From Pogona vitticeps (Eukaryota; Chordata; Lepidosauria; Squamata; Agamidae), in assembly GCF_051106095.1 (NCBI RefSeq), contig NC_135783.1, positions 330,224,322 to 330,288,321 on the forward strand: a stretch of DNA of 64,000 nucleotides, in the 5' to 3' direction. A program made the translations under genes and the position numbers. Positions 9,920-22,048 of the stretch are shown piece after piece; the first letter of the stretch is position 1; each line of letters opens with the position of its first letter. A model generated the notes under the pieces. It saw only the letters and a list, made by a program, of their open reading frames with translations, searched no databases and was not told the DNA's origin.

Positions 9920-12456
9920 AGAATAGTGTGGACTGATACAGAGTCCACACAGGTTTCCTGTATATTCCTATTTATCGCTGATATACTGCCATTTGTGTAT
10001 TGCCAAGATAGCAGGAACGCAACAGTAAAAATAGGGCATTTTGTGAATATGGCTTTGTTTTGCTTTGCACTGCTCTGCTTTGCTTTGACAAATGCACGGA
10101 CTAATGTTTTTTTTTCAACCCACATAACCCTTGCTGTCCTGGAGAGTCATAGTCTGGCCACAGTTTTGCTTGCTCTGGTTTCAACATGATGCCCCTTAGG
10201 GTGCTGTCCATTTCTACAATTCTCTAATTCTATGGCAACTTTCGGTTTATGGTGATGGGTTATACATGGAATATCCTCTAGACGTTTTCCCAGAAATGTC
10301 AGTTAGGACAAACGGGACCTGCAGCATTGCTAACCGCATCTAGCTGACAAGAACACATCTCTTCAATGTGCTATTCCATTTCTGAGCACAATTTAAAGAA
10401 CTGCTGTTTATGTTTTAATTCTCAAGCAGCTTTGTTTTCAAGGATTTTTCCCCCATTTGCAGATGAAGAACTTTTCATTTACAGTACCTTGGTTATCCAG
10501 CATAGTAGTCAGATACATGGCTCTACTCTGCTTTGTGTTATTGTTGTTGATGATGATGTCGTTATGTGTGTGTTTTAACATTGCAATCCTATACAGGCCT
10601 ATTCAGCATCAACTCCATTCAATTCAATGGAACTTACAGCTTTCAAAGGGACCAGCTCCCAGCTGATGGTGTACTGGATTGCAACCTTAATCCCCTTGTT
10701 TTAATGGCATTTGAATCTGCACTCCTGTGTTTAAAGATCAACAAAAGACAAGCGGTACAGACTGGAGACTATAACAGAAAATGACTAAATAAATACAAGA
10801 ACGATAGAGAATGCTTTGTTTTTGTAAACAAACAAACAAACAAACACTGGACAGCCTATTGTGTAGCCTAACTGAATACACAAAAAGAACATAAGAGGAA
10901 AATCTATCCAGGCCATAAAGTATGATCCAGCAGTAGCATAAATGAACAGTGAAAAATAATACTGTAACAACGTGAACAAAGAAATCATTGTAATAAGGAC
11001 ACAAAATGAAGCAATTAATAAAAGCCATAAGAATATGAATCATTCCCTGTATTATCAGGCCCAACTCTGCCTCTTCCCAAGGAAGCTTTCTCGAGCTAAC
11101 CGCATTTAAAGCATTCCAATTTCCTAGCTGTTCTAACTGCATTATGTTCAAGAAGTATCCATAACTAAATTCAGTATTGTGGATAAACAGACCCAAAGAT
11201 CATTCTGTCTCCAAAAGGGCAAAGCAATTTGGGAAGAGCAGGAAAGTCAAGACAGAGAGCAAAAGAAAGAGAGCAGGGAATGAAATAAAGGGAAGCCTTC
11301 AGCCACAGTGCCTGGTGCCCACGGAAGTTAGTGTGACAGAAGGCAGCCGATGGACGGCAAAGGCAGGGGCGACTGGCAGGACAAGGGGCAAAGCTAGGTA
11401 TTCATGCCCCACATGCCCACACAGACATTTACACAAAAGAGGCACATTATTTTTCCACACACGCCCAGAGTCAGGAAGGCAAGTGTTCACATTGGAATGG
11501 AGTGGAAAAGTGGGCTTGTTGGAGTGGGCAAGTGATAGCCCATTTGCCCATATGAACTAACCTCTACTCATGTGAAAGTGCATCTCTCTAACAGAGAGAG
11601 GAACAGAGGGGGAAAGTTGAAAGCACAGAAGGTAAGGTTTTCTTAGGAAAATGTGGACTGGGATGATGCGCTTGTAATAGCTGGCTGCAAGAGCGAATTT
11701 TAATATGTGTCACTTCAAGCTGCACCTGCTGGAATTTCCTCTTCTGCACAACTATAAAAGGTAGAGGAGTTCCGTTCTTTTTTTCCAGTTGGCCTCCTTA
11801 ATAGAAAATGTGCCCCACTTTATAAGGTTAGGAAATTGGAGTAGATCTTTATGTCATTCCAGAGCTGAGCTCTTAAAGTAGACAATATAACTTTTCCTCT
11901 TTTCATACAGGCTCAGAATTTCCCACGGAAAGTGGAAACAACATCCCCTGGGCTTGGAAAAGTACTTTTGTAAAATAATTAGTTAATTATAGTGCAAGAG
12001 CCTTTTCACCTCAGTAATTAATTACCATTATAATGGCGATTTTAAAAAAATATAACTCTTTACTATCCTATTTCTCAGAATAGTTACTGGCACTTTAAAA
12101 GAAATGGAATGCTAACTGCCACAAGCTCGTGGCACATAACACACTCTCGTCCATCTGTCAGCCAAACACATACGCAATAGTATATAAAGCACAGCACAGG
12201 CCAACGCTAGAACCAGGTGATAGCTTTTCTTCGCTGTTTCATCAACCCTGACCTCTACAAGTAACTTGAAAAGGAATGACATCTTCCCTGATTATATTAC
12301 AGCTGCAATATAACTTAATTATGCCTTTGTGATAGAAAAAAAGAATTAGTTACAAGAAAGTAGTTATTTGTAATTAATTGTATCTAAGCAACACTTTTCT
12401 TGTCAATTTATATTAATGTATTTTACAATTACTAAGAAGAATTATTAATTTCTTAA
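9920..12456. other. gene-free; possible conserved non-coding stretch
   Basis: No exon was recognised. Positions 10576-10640 carry a short repeat (TTGCAATCCTATACAGGCCT) related to 57.88 and 59.93 kb. Positions 11640-12160 are repeat-poor, with clustered TAATTA-type sites (TAATTAGTTAATTATAG and AGTAATTAATTACC near 11977-12026), and could be regulatory; this is inference. Confidence 0.4.
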
Positions 12457-12832
12457 GAAGAAATTGATGCTTTTGAATTGTGGTGCTGGAGGAGACTCTT
12501 GAGAGTCTCCTGGACTGCAAAAAGAACAAACCTATCCATTCTAAAGGAAATCAACCCTGAGTGCTCACTGGAAGGACAGATCCTGAAGTTCAGGCTCCAA
12601 TACTTTGGCCATCTGAAGAAAAGAGAAGACTCCCTGGAAAATACCCTGATGTTGGGAAAGCGTGAGGGCAAGAGCAGAAGGGGACGACAGAGGATGAGAT
12701 GGATGGACAGTGTCAACAAAGCTACAACATGAATTTGACCCAACTCCAGGAGGCAGTGGAAGACAGGAGGGCCTGTCGTGCTCTGGTCCATGGGGTCACA
12801 AAGAGTCGGACATGACTAAACAACAACAACAA
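12457..12832 (+). mobile_element. BovB LINE, 3' fragment
   Basis: Plus-strand translation gives the BovB C-terminus: a NLSILKEINPECSLEGQI segment, then LQYFGHLKKREDSLENTLML and GRQRMRWMDSV. It ends with the family 3' terminus (AGTCGGACATGACTAAACAA) followed by CAA repeats. It is 5' truncated, with a frameshift near the end. Confidence 0.9.
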
Positions 12833-13604
12833 TTTTACAACTTGTTCTTAAATTTAAACAAAATATTTTATGATTTTTCTAGCTACCGTGCTGCATGACA
12901 ATCACTCTTCACAGCTTTAATTTAGGTAAGATCTTTTTCTCATTATGCTGGGAGATAAGACCTTATAGAGGTCATCTCACTAAAAGAGTCAGACTCCTCC
13001 ATTCCTGTCATAAGTTCGTTAAGTTTAACGTTCTGGGCCCAAGATTGACATTTTGAGATTTCTTCTCCATGCTTCAAGATTTCAACCTGAAATATCAGAG
13101 AATGAGATGCTGCCAATCTCATAGGCCTGCCATTCAGACATACTCAGACCTGCCATTCAGACATGTTCAAAAGCACTCTTGTCTTTCTCATTACCTTGCA
13201 CGCTGCAGAGCTGCAGCTGGCGTTAACAGTTCATATCGCCACAGAGGTTCAGTTGCCTGTCTCGCAAACAAACCGTGTTTTGCAGTTTGATCCACCTCTG
13301 TGGTATTGTGAGAGCCACTATCTCAAGATATGGTCCTAAAATCTCAGAAAATGGGGAGCTGCTGAGCCAGCAATCCTACTCCTCATGATCCTGCTGTAAA
13401 CTGAATTGGGTCTAACAGGAGAACTGGATTAACAGTAGTAGTCCTAGAGTAGTCCATCGGACTAGATAGGCGGGATATAAATTAAATAAATAAATAAATA
13501 AATAAATGACTGCTGTTTTTTTTAGTGATTCATATGTCTTGATTTTATAATGTTTTATAACTGTTGTAAACCATCCTGGGATTTTAAAGAGAAATGTTTA
13601 AAAT
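12833..13604. other. gene-free; CR1-like tail at 13455-13507
   Basis: Positions 13463-13507 read GATAGGCGGGATATAAATTA followed by (AAAT)n, a CR1-like 3' tail on the plus strand. The sequence before it shows no gene. Confidence 0.45.
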
Positions 13605-13705
13605 AAAAGTCCTGGAGAGGACATTCCAGCTTCGCATACAGCATCAAAGTCCTCCATACAGAGCACGTTTTCATAGTCTCTCGAGACTGAAGGATGCCTA
13701 TGAAT
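13605..13705 (+). repeat. LINE 3'-end fragment (zinc-finger LINE family)
   Basis: It contains TCATAGTCTCTCGAGACTGA followed by AGGATGCCTA. This 3' end is shared with 29.69-30.15 kb (plus) and with 55.03 and 60.62 kb (minus). Confidence 0.65.
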
Positions 13706-16033
13706 GAATGTTCAGGCATGATAGATTTGTATTTACTAAACATGTGAGGGGGAGGAGTGTGTTAGCTACTCGCTTGGGCACTGCCTCCAGTGGCCTGTAC
13801 ACATGGGAGAAAAGCCTTTTCTCTGATGGCGCACCCTCATAAATATAGATTATTTTTTTCACAGACTCCGTCTTCACAGTGCATGGTAATAGAAATGAGG
13901 GCAGAAGGGGTGGTCCAAAGCATAGCTCATGGCAGAATTAGACAAGTGGAGGATACTGCTGGATGCTGGCAGCCAGAAGAGCAGTATACCAGTTGTTTCC
14001 CACTTAGACAACAGACCGGTGTGTGTGTGTGTCAGAAAGCCTGTCCTTCAGTTTCTCCTACACTAGCTTCCTTACTGCACTGGAAGACACTGTTGTATCC
14101 TGAAGTAAAATTTGTTTTAATATATAACTGTGCAACCCAGCATGTATACACAGTATGTGCATCTAAGATTGATTGAGATGTGTTGTTTACATAGTCAAAC
14201 ATTGTAACCAATCAGATTCTGTCTTGTGCTAGCCAATGGGGGTTTGAAGGAGTTTACTGCCAGATGGAAGAAGATGTGACAGTCAGGATGAGGCTTATTC
14301 TGCTTGTTCTGTTTGTTTGTTAGCATTAGTTCCTGTTAGTATGCTGGAGAAGTGGTGTTTTGCAGTTATGCTGTCAGCTATTAGTATGTTATTAAGAAAG
14401 GTATTATGAAACCATTTAAGTCCATCAAGGACAAATCTAGACCATGCAAAATGTTCAGATACTGATAGCTTATTTTTCAACATGTCAATACAGTCAATGT
14501 TCTTTAAAGTTTTAAACAAATTTCAACTGCTGGCACTACATATGTGAACTTAATAACAAGTTCCTATACATATACCAAAGAAGAATCTATTCATGATCTC
14601 TCTGGGTTTTTTCTACATTCAAGCTTCATTCACTGTGTCTCAGAAATTTCAACAAGATTCAGGCAGCAGTTTAGTCTGCTTCTGATTATGGAAGTGGGGG
14701 AGGGTCTCCATCTTGTCTTTTGCTTCAGGCCACAAAGCATCTTGAGCTAGCCCTGTCTCTGAAACGAGACAAGCTTTCAGACAATCTCTATGTACCAGTT
14801 GTTTCTAATACCCAAAGGCAAGCATCTACAGTAACTTAATAAAATATTTATTTAACAAGCAAGAGACATAACAGTGTTATGAACTGTAGACCTCTAGTTA
14901 TCTGTTTTCTATGTTTTGTATTGGTCTTAAACCAGAGCAGAAACCTTGCTTATAATACTTAATTCTGGTAGTCAAATATCTCTTTGATTTCAAGGTCTGC
15001 ATTTATGTTACAATTTAGGAGGTGGTAGAATCTATTTGATTCTCCATGCAGGCCATATATCCCCATGGGCACATTCAGATGGGGCCACAGACTGAAAAAT
15101 GTGAGAAGTTCTTGAAAGATACATGTTTGCATTTTGTCCTTATTTGACAGGGGCCTGGAACCTGAAAAAAGCTCCTAAAAGGGCCTAGGCAAAAAACAAA
15201 ACAAAAAAAAGTTGACAATGGCTGGATCAGAGAGCAAAACAATTGAGAATAATGTAATTTTTCAGGAGACATAAAATTAAGATAAAAATCTGGGGATTCC
15301 AGTATCACTTTATATAGAAAAAGGGCATATCAGAGGAAAAGTTAACTTTCTCTCTTCTATGACATGGGGCTAATTGCAAATCATAGAACTACAGGGTCTT
15401 CAGAAAACAGGACATTTGAGAAATTCATCTTACTTTCCTAGCCTCTGATTTTTATTTATTTATTTATTTTTGGATTCAGGCTCCCAAGTCTCTTGCAAAT
15501 GAAAATTTGGAGGGGAGACCAGTTCAGATCATATTTTCTTAGGCTCAGACCACAGGTAACAGAAAATCCACTTTGCACCTAGCTCAAGAGTCTGGCACAC
15601 AGCACTGTATTCAATCAAGATATCTGAAGCTGAGTGGTTATAGAAATTAGCAGGTTGGATGTCAGTCTTGACTGACTATACAGTAGCTTTACAGGGAACA
15701 GGAGAGCTGCCTTTATGTGGAACTAGAATGGTTTTGCCCAGGCTAAAAGAAAAAAGAAAAAAAAAGGAGCAGATGTTAGCCATCATAATTGGCAGCAACC
15801 TTTGTTCAGCATGTTTTTATATATTTTATGTGCCAACTAGATGTGACATGGCGTACCTGTATATTTTGTCCCCTGAGGCAAATAGCACCATTGAAAGGGA
15901 TTTAAGAGAAAAACGCTGCTCGATATCTCAGAATATCACATTTTATATCTCAGAAGTCATGTTTTGTTGCAGAGGTCACACAGAACAAGAAGCTGTTCAC
16001 AGCATTGTCACCCGAGGAGTTGTGAGCACTGTC
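13706..16033. other. gene-free stretch
   Basis: No exon with splice sites and a known protein match was recognised. A 166-codon open stretch at 15659-16159 has no recognisable domain and runs into an inverted repeat. It is treated as chance. A short (TTTA)n lies at 15451-15468. Confidence 0.45.
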
Positions 16034-16073
16034 ACTGATTTTCAGCCACTTGGCCTCGTGGCTGAAAATCAGT
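16034..16073. repeat. Perfect 16-bp inverted repeat (hairpin)
   Basis: The left arm ACTGATTTTCAGCCAC (16034-16049) and right arm GTGGCTGAAAATCAGT (16058-16073) are exact reverse complements separated by 8 nt. Function is unknown; it could be the core of a small MITE or a transcribed hairpin. Confidence 0.9.
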
Positions 16074-16164
16074 TTATTTTCTTTTTTAAATTTCTATTAA
16101 CAAACAAAAACATAACTGGACTAAAATTGTCACAACAGATCCATTGCATTTTCTCATAACAATA

Positions 16165-16510
16165 ATAAAAAATTGTGTGCCATGAAGTAAATTCCAAATT
16201 TATTACAGGTATAAATCACACAGAAGTGGTTTACCAGTGCCTTCTTCTGGAGGTATTCTGGGACCACATAGCTTGCCCAAGGCTATGTAGGCCAGCTGTT
16301 TTTCTGGGTGACACACTAGGGAATCAAACTCCTGACCCCTGGCTCTCATATTCCATCTCACTGAGCTATCCAGTCAGCTTCACATTTTTCCATATATATT
16401 TTTCTCTCTCTCAGTATAATGTTAATAATAATTATTATGTGCCATCAAGTCAATTCTGACTCGCGGTGACCCTTTTCAGAGTTGTCTAGGTAGAGAAAGC
16501 ATTGTTCTGA
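16165..16510 (-). repeat. Two family-A tRNA-derived SINEs in reverse
   Basis: Positions 16168-16385 carry a near-complete reverse copy: tail TGTGCCATGAAGTAAATTCC, then a GGAATCAAACTCCTGACCCC box B and a CTGAGCTATCCAGTC head. A second tail-only piece (GTGCCATCAAGTCAATTCTG) follows at 16439-16510. Both are diverged. Confidence 0.65.
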
Positions 16511-18095
16511 GATTCCATTCTGGAATGAATTTTTCAGAATGACTCCAAGAGTGATCGTTGTACATCTGAAAATGAAGATAACTGTGCTACCTGCTGAAAG
16601 CTGCTCAGAATCGGAACACAATGTTCTTTCAGAGCATTCTTCACATTCCTCAAACATAAGCCTCTGGGAATATCTCCAAGTATACATGGAAAGGATGGCC
16701 ATTCGAGGGGCAGAAGACCTAGAAAAGGGAAGAAAGCACATCCATGCTTACTCAATCCTATTCATTTAAGACCAAGCAAAGACACTGAGAACTGGGGACT
16801 GAAGCACCTGGTACAGAAATCCACAAACAGCTTCCCAAAAACATTACCTGGAAGTGCCTAGGAAGGATACAAACAAACAAATTGTGCTAGAATCCTTTGA
16901 ACTGCTCCTCATAGAAAGCATTGTGTTTACCACATTATACATAAAATCAATAAAGAGGCACACTTTCCTTACAAAGTCCAGCTTGGTTTAAGTGTAGCGG
17001 CAACACTGGACAAAACATGGCAGGTTTTTTTTTTTTTACCAGCCTAGGATTGGCAGAAGGTCAATCCTACACAACATACACTGGCACCATTCAATAGAAA
17101 AATACTTGAATCCCCTCTCTGCCCTGCAGCTACTTCTGCACTAGGGCACTGAAAAAGAAAACCAGCAGATGCTGCGCTACATGTGGGATATTGGTTGGAA
17201 GGACAAACAAAATGACATACTCTTGTTGCTTTAGGGTGCCAGCACAGGGAATGGCTCTTCACTGGGCTGGGGGTGGGAGCACTTCCTTCCACAAATACTA
17301 TTTTGTTATGAGATTGTTTAAAAAATTGTCCCACGGGACCATTAACATTAGGTCTTACTGAAAATAAATGAAAACAGCTGTTTTCCTTCAGGGCTTATGT
17401 TGGTTTCCTAGTTCTGGGAGTGAAAAACAAGGTTTTTACTATTCTGAATCAGAAATAACAGCAGTATTTTTAAGACACAATATGTGTATTGATAACCTTT
17501 TGTTGTTGTTGCAAAAAGCAAGAAAGGGGGGGGCAGTGCTTTATTCAGAATAAATGTTCAAGTTAATATAAACTTGGTTTTAAAAAACCTATATGTCTGA
17601 GCATTATGGCATTATCTTGTTTCTGTACTCACAAACTTTCCTGTGAACATAACATATTTCTATAATTTAAGTTGGGGTTCTGTCTGCTCTTTTGTTTAAT
17701 ATCTTAATTGTTTGTAAGCCGCCCAGAATAGTGCCCTTGTGGGCAGGGTAAAAATTTAATTAATCAATCAATCAATCAATGAATTATTCAATCAATCAAT
17801 CAAATAAATAAATAAATAAATATACAAAACATAAACATTCTGATGTGATCAGAAAACATGACAAAAGTCACTCAATGAACATTTTTAATTTTGGTAGTTG
17901 TTACATTTTATCACATAAAGTGTTTATCCCACCTTTCCAGTAGTAAACAGTAGGGATGTGCACTAGCACTAAAATTCAGATTTGGAGTTTGGATTTAGAA
18001 TTCACACTTACAGCCCTTCAGATTTGGAATTTGGAATTTTAAAAATTCAGAATTTCTAGATATCCAGAACTCTATTATAGTCGATATGAATAACC
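16511..18095. other. gene-free; CR1-like tail at 17716-17821
   Basis: Positions 17716-17821 read GTAAGCCGCCCAGAATAGTG, then (AATC)n and (AAAT)n: a CR1-type 3' end on the plus strand. A homopolymer T run is at about 17026-17037. No coding exon was recognised. Confidence 0.5.
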
Positions 18096-18334
18096 TGTTT
18101 CCCTGAAAATAAGACCTAACCTGAAAATAAGCCCTAGTATGATTTTTCAGGATGCTCGTAATATATGCCCTAACCCCAAAATAAGCCCCAGTTAAGTGAA
18201 ACCCCACCCTCCACCATCATGCAGCAACCAGAAGATGACATGACTGTAAAATAAAACATCCCCTGAAAATAAGCCCTCATGCGTTTTTTGGAGCAAAAAT
18301 TAATATAAGACCCTGTCTTATTTTGGGGGAAACA
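18096..18334. mobile_element. MITE with 20-bp terminal inverted repeats
   Basis: The left end is TGTTTCCCTGAAAATAAGAC (18096-18115). The reverse complement of the right end (18315-18334) is TGTTTCCCCCAAAATAAGAC, two mismatches in 20. The interior repeats 'AAATAAGCCC' motifs. It has no coding capacity, and the superfamily was not assigned. Confidence 0.75.
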
Positions 18335-18820
18335 CAGTATTATGTTGTCATTCTTATCCTTTTTTAAAAAAATCCAGACAAAACACTTTTAAAGGATTCC
18401 CTGTGTCCTCTCACACCTTCCAAGTGATTGTGCCAAAAAGAAAGAGAGCACACCAACAGCCACCAGTGACTAGGTATCAGAAACTGACTGTCACAGGCAT
18501 ACGGATTGACTCCTGAACAGTGGGAATGCTAGCAGGAAATACCAGCAGCATTAGGGAATTAGAGAACAAATACCCTGGCCAGGACTGGCAGGCACATTGG
18601 AGCAATGGATAGCCTGTGGTGGGTGGGAGCTGTGCCAACAGCATGGGGCACAGCATAGCTGAATGAGCACAATCTTAGAGTAGCAGTTGGAAGAATGAAA
18701 GAGGCAGAAGGAGGAGGCAGCAGACGGAAGCATGACATACCTAGTACTGCGGGCAGACTTTTCCATTCTCTCTTATTTAAAGGAGACTTCAGGAAAGTCC
18801 AGCAATGCCTGGTCATCTAG

Positions 18821-18833
18821 GGGTATCACTTCT
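18821..18833. repeat. Target-site duplication, left copy
   Basis: GGGTATCACTTCT here is repeated exactly at 22049-22061, bracketing the complete BovB element. A perfect 13-bp duplication indicates a young insertion. Confidence 0.93.
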
Positions 18834-21800
18834 GTGTGTTTAGTCGTTTAGTCGTGTCCGACTCTTCGTGACCCCATGGACCAGAGCACGCCAGGCCCTC
18901 CTGTCTTCTACTGCCTCCCGGAGTTGTGTCAGGTTCATGTTGGTTGCTTCGCAGACACTGTCCAGCCATCTCATCCTCGGTCGTCCCCTTCTCCTCTTGC
19001 CTTCACACTTTCCCAACATCAGGGTCTTTTCCAGGGAGTCTTTTCTTCTCATTAGATGGCCAAAGTACTGGAGCCTCAGCTTCAGGATCTGTCCTTCCAG
19101 TGAGCACTCAGGGGTGATTTCCTTTAGAACTGATAGGTTTGTTCTCCTTGCAGTCGAGGGGATTCTCAAGAGCCTCTTCCAGCACCACAATTCAAAGGCA
19201 TCAATTCTTCGGCGGTCTGCTTTCTTTATGGTCCAGCTCTCACTTCCATACATCACGACAGGAAAAACCATAGCTTTGACTATTCGGACTTTTGTTGGCA
19301 AGGTGATGTCTCTGCTTTTCAAGATGCTGTCAAGATTTGTCATCGCTTTCCTCCCAAGAAGAAGGCGCCTTTTAATTTCAGGGCTGCTGTCTCCATCTGC
19401 AGTGATCATGGAGCCCAGGAAGATAAAATTTGACACTGCCTCCATATCTTCCCCTTCTATTTCCCAGGAGGTGATGGGACCAGTGGCCATGATCTTAGTT
19501 TTTTTGATGTTGAGTTTCAGACCGTTTTTTGCACTCTCCTCTTTCACTCTCATTACAAGGTTCTTTAATTCCTCCTCACTTTCTGCCATCAGAGTGGTAT
19601 CATCTGCATATCGGAGGTTGTTGATATTTCTTCCGGCAATCTTAATTCCGGCTTGGGTTTCTTCCAGTCCAGCCTTCCGCATGATGTATTCTGCATATAA
19701 GTTAAATAAGCTGGGGGACAATATACAGCCTTGCCGTACTCCTTTCCCAATTTTGAACCACTCAGTTGTTCCATGACCAGTTCTAACTGTTGCTTCCTGT
19801 CCCACATATAGGTTTCTCAGGAGACAGATAAAGTGGTCAGGCACTCCCATTTCTTTAAGAACTTGCCATAGTTTGCTGTGGTCCACACAGTCAAAGGCTT
19901 TCGCATAGTCAATGAAGCAGAAGTAGATATTTTTCTGGAACTCTCTGGCTTTCTCCATAATCCAGCGCAAGTTAGCAATTTGGTCTCGAGTTCCTCTGCC
20001 TCTTCGGAATCCAGCTTGTACTTCTGGGAGTTCTCGGTCCACATAATGCTGAAGCCTACCTTGTAGGATTTTGAGCATAACCTTGCTAGCGTGTGAAATG
20101 AGTGCAATTGTGCGGTAGTTGGAGCATTCTTTGGCACTGCCTTTCTTTGGGATTGGGATGTAGACTGATCTTTTCCAATCCTCTGGCCACTGTTGAGTTT
20201 TCCAAACTTGCTGGCATATTGAATGTAGCACCTTAACAGCATCATCTTTCAAGATTTTAAATAGTTCAACTGGAATGCCATCACCTCCACTGGCCTTGTT
20301 GTTAGCCAGGCTTTCTAAGGCCCACTTGACTTCGCTCTCCAGGATGTCTGGCTCAAGGTCAGCAACTACATTGTCTGGGTTGTCCGGGATATCCAAATCT
20401 TTCTGATATAATTCCTCTGTGTATTCTTGCCACCTCTTCTTGACGTCTTCTGCTTCTGTTAGGTCCCTCCCATTTTTGTCTTTTATCATGTTCATCTTTG
20501 CGCAAAATGTTCCTCTAATATCTCCAATTTTCCTGAACAGATCTCTGGTTTTTCCTTTTCTGTTATTTTCCTCTATTTCTTTGCATTGTTCATTTAAGAA
20601 GGCCCTCTTGTCTCTCCTTGCTATTCTTTGGAAGTCTGCATTCAAGTTTCTGTAACTTTCCCTATCTCCCTTGCATTTTGCTTCCCTTCTCCTCTCTGCT
20701 ATTTCTAAGGCCTCGATGGACAGCCACTTTGCTTTCTTGCATTTCCTTTTCTTTGGGATGGTTTTCGTTGCTGCCTCCTGGACAATGTTACGAGCCTCTA
20801 TCCAAAGTTCTTCAGGCACTCTGTCCACCAAATCTAGTTCCTTAAATCTGTTCTTTACTTCCACTGTGTATTCATAAGGGATTTGGTTTAGATTATACCT
20901 GAGTGGCCCAGTGGTTTTTCCTACTCTCTTCAGTCTAAGCTTGAATTTTTCTATGAGAAGCTGATGATCAGAACCGCAGTCAGCTCCAGGTCTTGTTTTT
21001 GCTGACTGTATAGAGCTTCTCCATCTTTGGCTGCAGAGAATATAATCAATCTGATTTTGATATTGCCCATCTGGTGATTTCCATGTATAGAGTCGCCTCT
21101 TGTGTTGTTGGAAAAGAGTGTTTGTGATGACCAGCTTATTCTCTTGACAAAACTCTATTAGCCTTTGTCCTGCTTCGTTCTGAACTCCAAGGCCAAACTT
21201 CCCTGTTGTTCCTTTTATCTCTTGGCTCCCTACTTTAGCATTCCAGTCCCCTAGAATGAGAAGAACATCTTTCTTTGGTGTCAGTTCTAGAAGGTGTTGT
21301 AAATCTTCATAGAATTGTTCAATTTCAGTCTCCTCAGCAATGCTGGTTGGTGCATAAACTTGGATTATTGTGATGTTGAATGGTCTGCCTTGGATTCGTA
21401 TTGACATCATTCTATCATTTTTGAGATTGTATCCCATTACAGCTTTTCCCACTCTTTTGTTGACTATGAGGGCTACTCCATTCCTTCTACGGGATTCTTG
21501 TCCACAATAGTAGATATGATAATCATCTGAGCTGAATTCGCCCATTCCTGTCCATTTTAGTTCACTGATGCCCAGGATGTCGATGTTTATTCTTGCCATC
21601 TCCTGTTTGACCACCTCCAGCTTCCCAATGTTCATAGATCTTACATTCCAGGTTCCTATGCAGTATTTTTCTTTGCAGCATTGGATTTTCCTTTCACTTC
21701 CAGGCACGTCCACAGCTGAGCATCCTTTCGGCTTTGGCCCAACCACTTCATTAGCTCTGGAGCTACTTGTACTTGTCCTCCGCTCTTCCTCAGTAGCATG

Positions 21801-22048
21801 TTGGACGCCTTCCGACCTGAGGGGCCCATCTTCCAGCGTCATATCTTTTAGCCTTTTGTTTCTGATCATGGGGCGTTCTTGGCAAAGATACTGGAGTGGC
21901 TTGCCATTTCCTACTCCAGGTGGATTGCGTTTAGTCAGAACTCTCCACTATGTCCTGTCCGTCTTGGGTGTCCCTGCACGGCATAGCCCATAGTTTCTCT
22001 GAGTTACTCAAGCCCCTTCGCCACGACAAGGCAGCAATCCATGAAGAA
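18834..22048 (-). mobile_element. Full-length BovB (RTE clade) LINE
   Basis: This is a 3,215-bp element bounded by perfect 13-bp target duplications. On its own strand it starts CTTCTTCATGGATTGCTGCC, has about 179 bp of 5' leader, one long open reading frame, and a very short 3' tail ending with repeated ACGACTAAACGACTAAACAC. BovB elements have no poly(A) tail, and their full length is about 3.2 kb, so this copy looks complete. It lies antisense to CALM1, 16 kb upstream. Four other BovB copies in the window are truncated or frameshifted; this one is the youngest by both the duplication and the open frame. Confidence 0.95.
18840..21869 (-). CDS. BovB ORF2: APE endonuclease-reverse transcriptase, 1,009 aa
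   Basis: The protein carries out target-primed reverse transcription: an apurinic-type endonuclease nicks DNA and the reverse transcriptase copies the element's RNA there. The endonuclease spans about residues 68-310, with the expected active-site blocks: GTWNVRS (Asn75), ISELKWTG (Glu103), VYAPT (Tyr172), GDWNAKVG (Asp208, Asn210), IDYIL (Asp275) and GSDHQLL (Asp301-His302). The reverse transcriptase spans about 565-815, with FIDYAKAFD (Asp654), GVRQGCILSPSLFNLY and YADD (754-757). The conserved BovB C-terminus (LRLQYFGHLMRRKDSLEK, GRPRMRWLDS) follows. The length is normal for the family, and the ORF stops 6 nt before the element's 3' end. The first Met is used; a start slightly upstream or downstream cannot be excluded. 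No internal stop or frameshift was seen, so it may be coding-competent. Whether it is expressed is unknown. Confidence 0.95.
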   Translation of the reverse strand: MIRNKRLKDMTLEDGPLRSEGVQHATEEERRTSTSSSRANEVVGPKPKGCSAVDVPGSERKIQCCKEKYCIGTWNVRSMNIGKLEVVKQEMARINIDILGISELKWTGMGEFSSDDYHIYYCGQESRRRNGVALIVNKRVGKAVMGYNLKNDRMMSIRIQGRPFNITIIQVYAPTSIAEETEIEQFYEDLQHLLELTPKKDVLLILGDWNAKVGSQEIKGTTGKFGLGVQNEAGQRLIEFCQENKLVITNTLFQQHKRRLYTWKSPDGQYQNQIDYILCSQRWRSSIQSAKTRPGADCGSDHQLLIEKFKLRLKRVGKTTGPLRYNLNQIPYEYTVEVKNRFKELDLVDRVPEELWIEARNIVQEAATKTIPKKRKCKKAKWLSIEALEIAERRREAKCKGDRESYRNLNADFQRIARRDKRAFLNEQCKEIEENNRKGKTRDLFRKIGDIRGTFCAKMNMIKDKNGRDLTEAEDVKKRWQEYTEELYQKDLDIPDNPDNVVADLEPDILESEVKWALESLANNKASGGDGIPVELFKILKDDAVKVLHSICQQVWKTQQWPEDWKRSVYIPIPKKGSAKECSNYRTIALISHASKVMLKILQGRLQHYVDRELPEVQAGFRRGRGTRDQIANLRWIMEKAREFQKNIYFCFIDYAKAFDCVDHSKLWQVLKEMGVPDHFICLLRNLYVGQEATVRTGHGTTEWFKIGKGVRQGCILSPSLFNLYAEYIMRKAGLEETQAGIKIAGRNINNLRYADDTTLMAESEEELKNLVMRVKEESAKNGLKLNIKKTKIMATGPITSWEIEGEDMEAVSNFIFLGSMITADGDSSPEIKRRLLLGRKAMTNLDSILKSRDITLPTKVRIVKAMVFPVVMYGSESWTIKKADRRRIDAFELWCWKRLLRIPSTARRTNLSVLKEITPECSLEGQILKLRLQYFGHLMRRKDSLEKTLMLGKCEGKRRRGRPRMRWLDSVCEATNMNLTQLREAVEDRRAWRALVHGVTKSRTRLND

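Noticed and set aside
14100-14400. Possible LTR because of CCAAT-like boxes and a nearby AATAAA
   Set aside because: No paired terminal repeat, primer-binding site or retroviral coding sequence was seen.
15659-16159. 166-codon open frame, longest outside mobile elements on the plus strand
   Set aside because: No recognisable domain or homologous exon structure, and it crosses an inverted repeat. Most likely chance.
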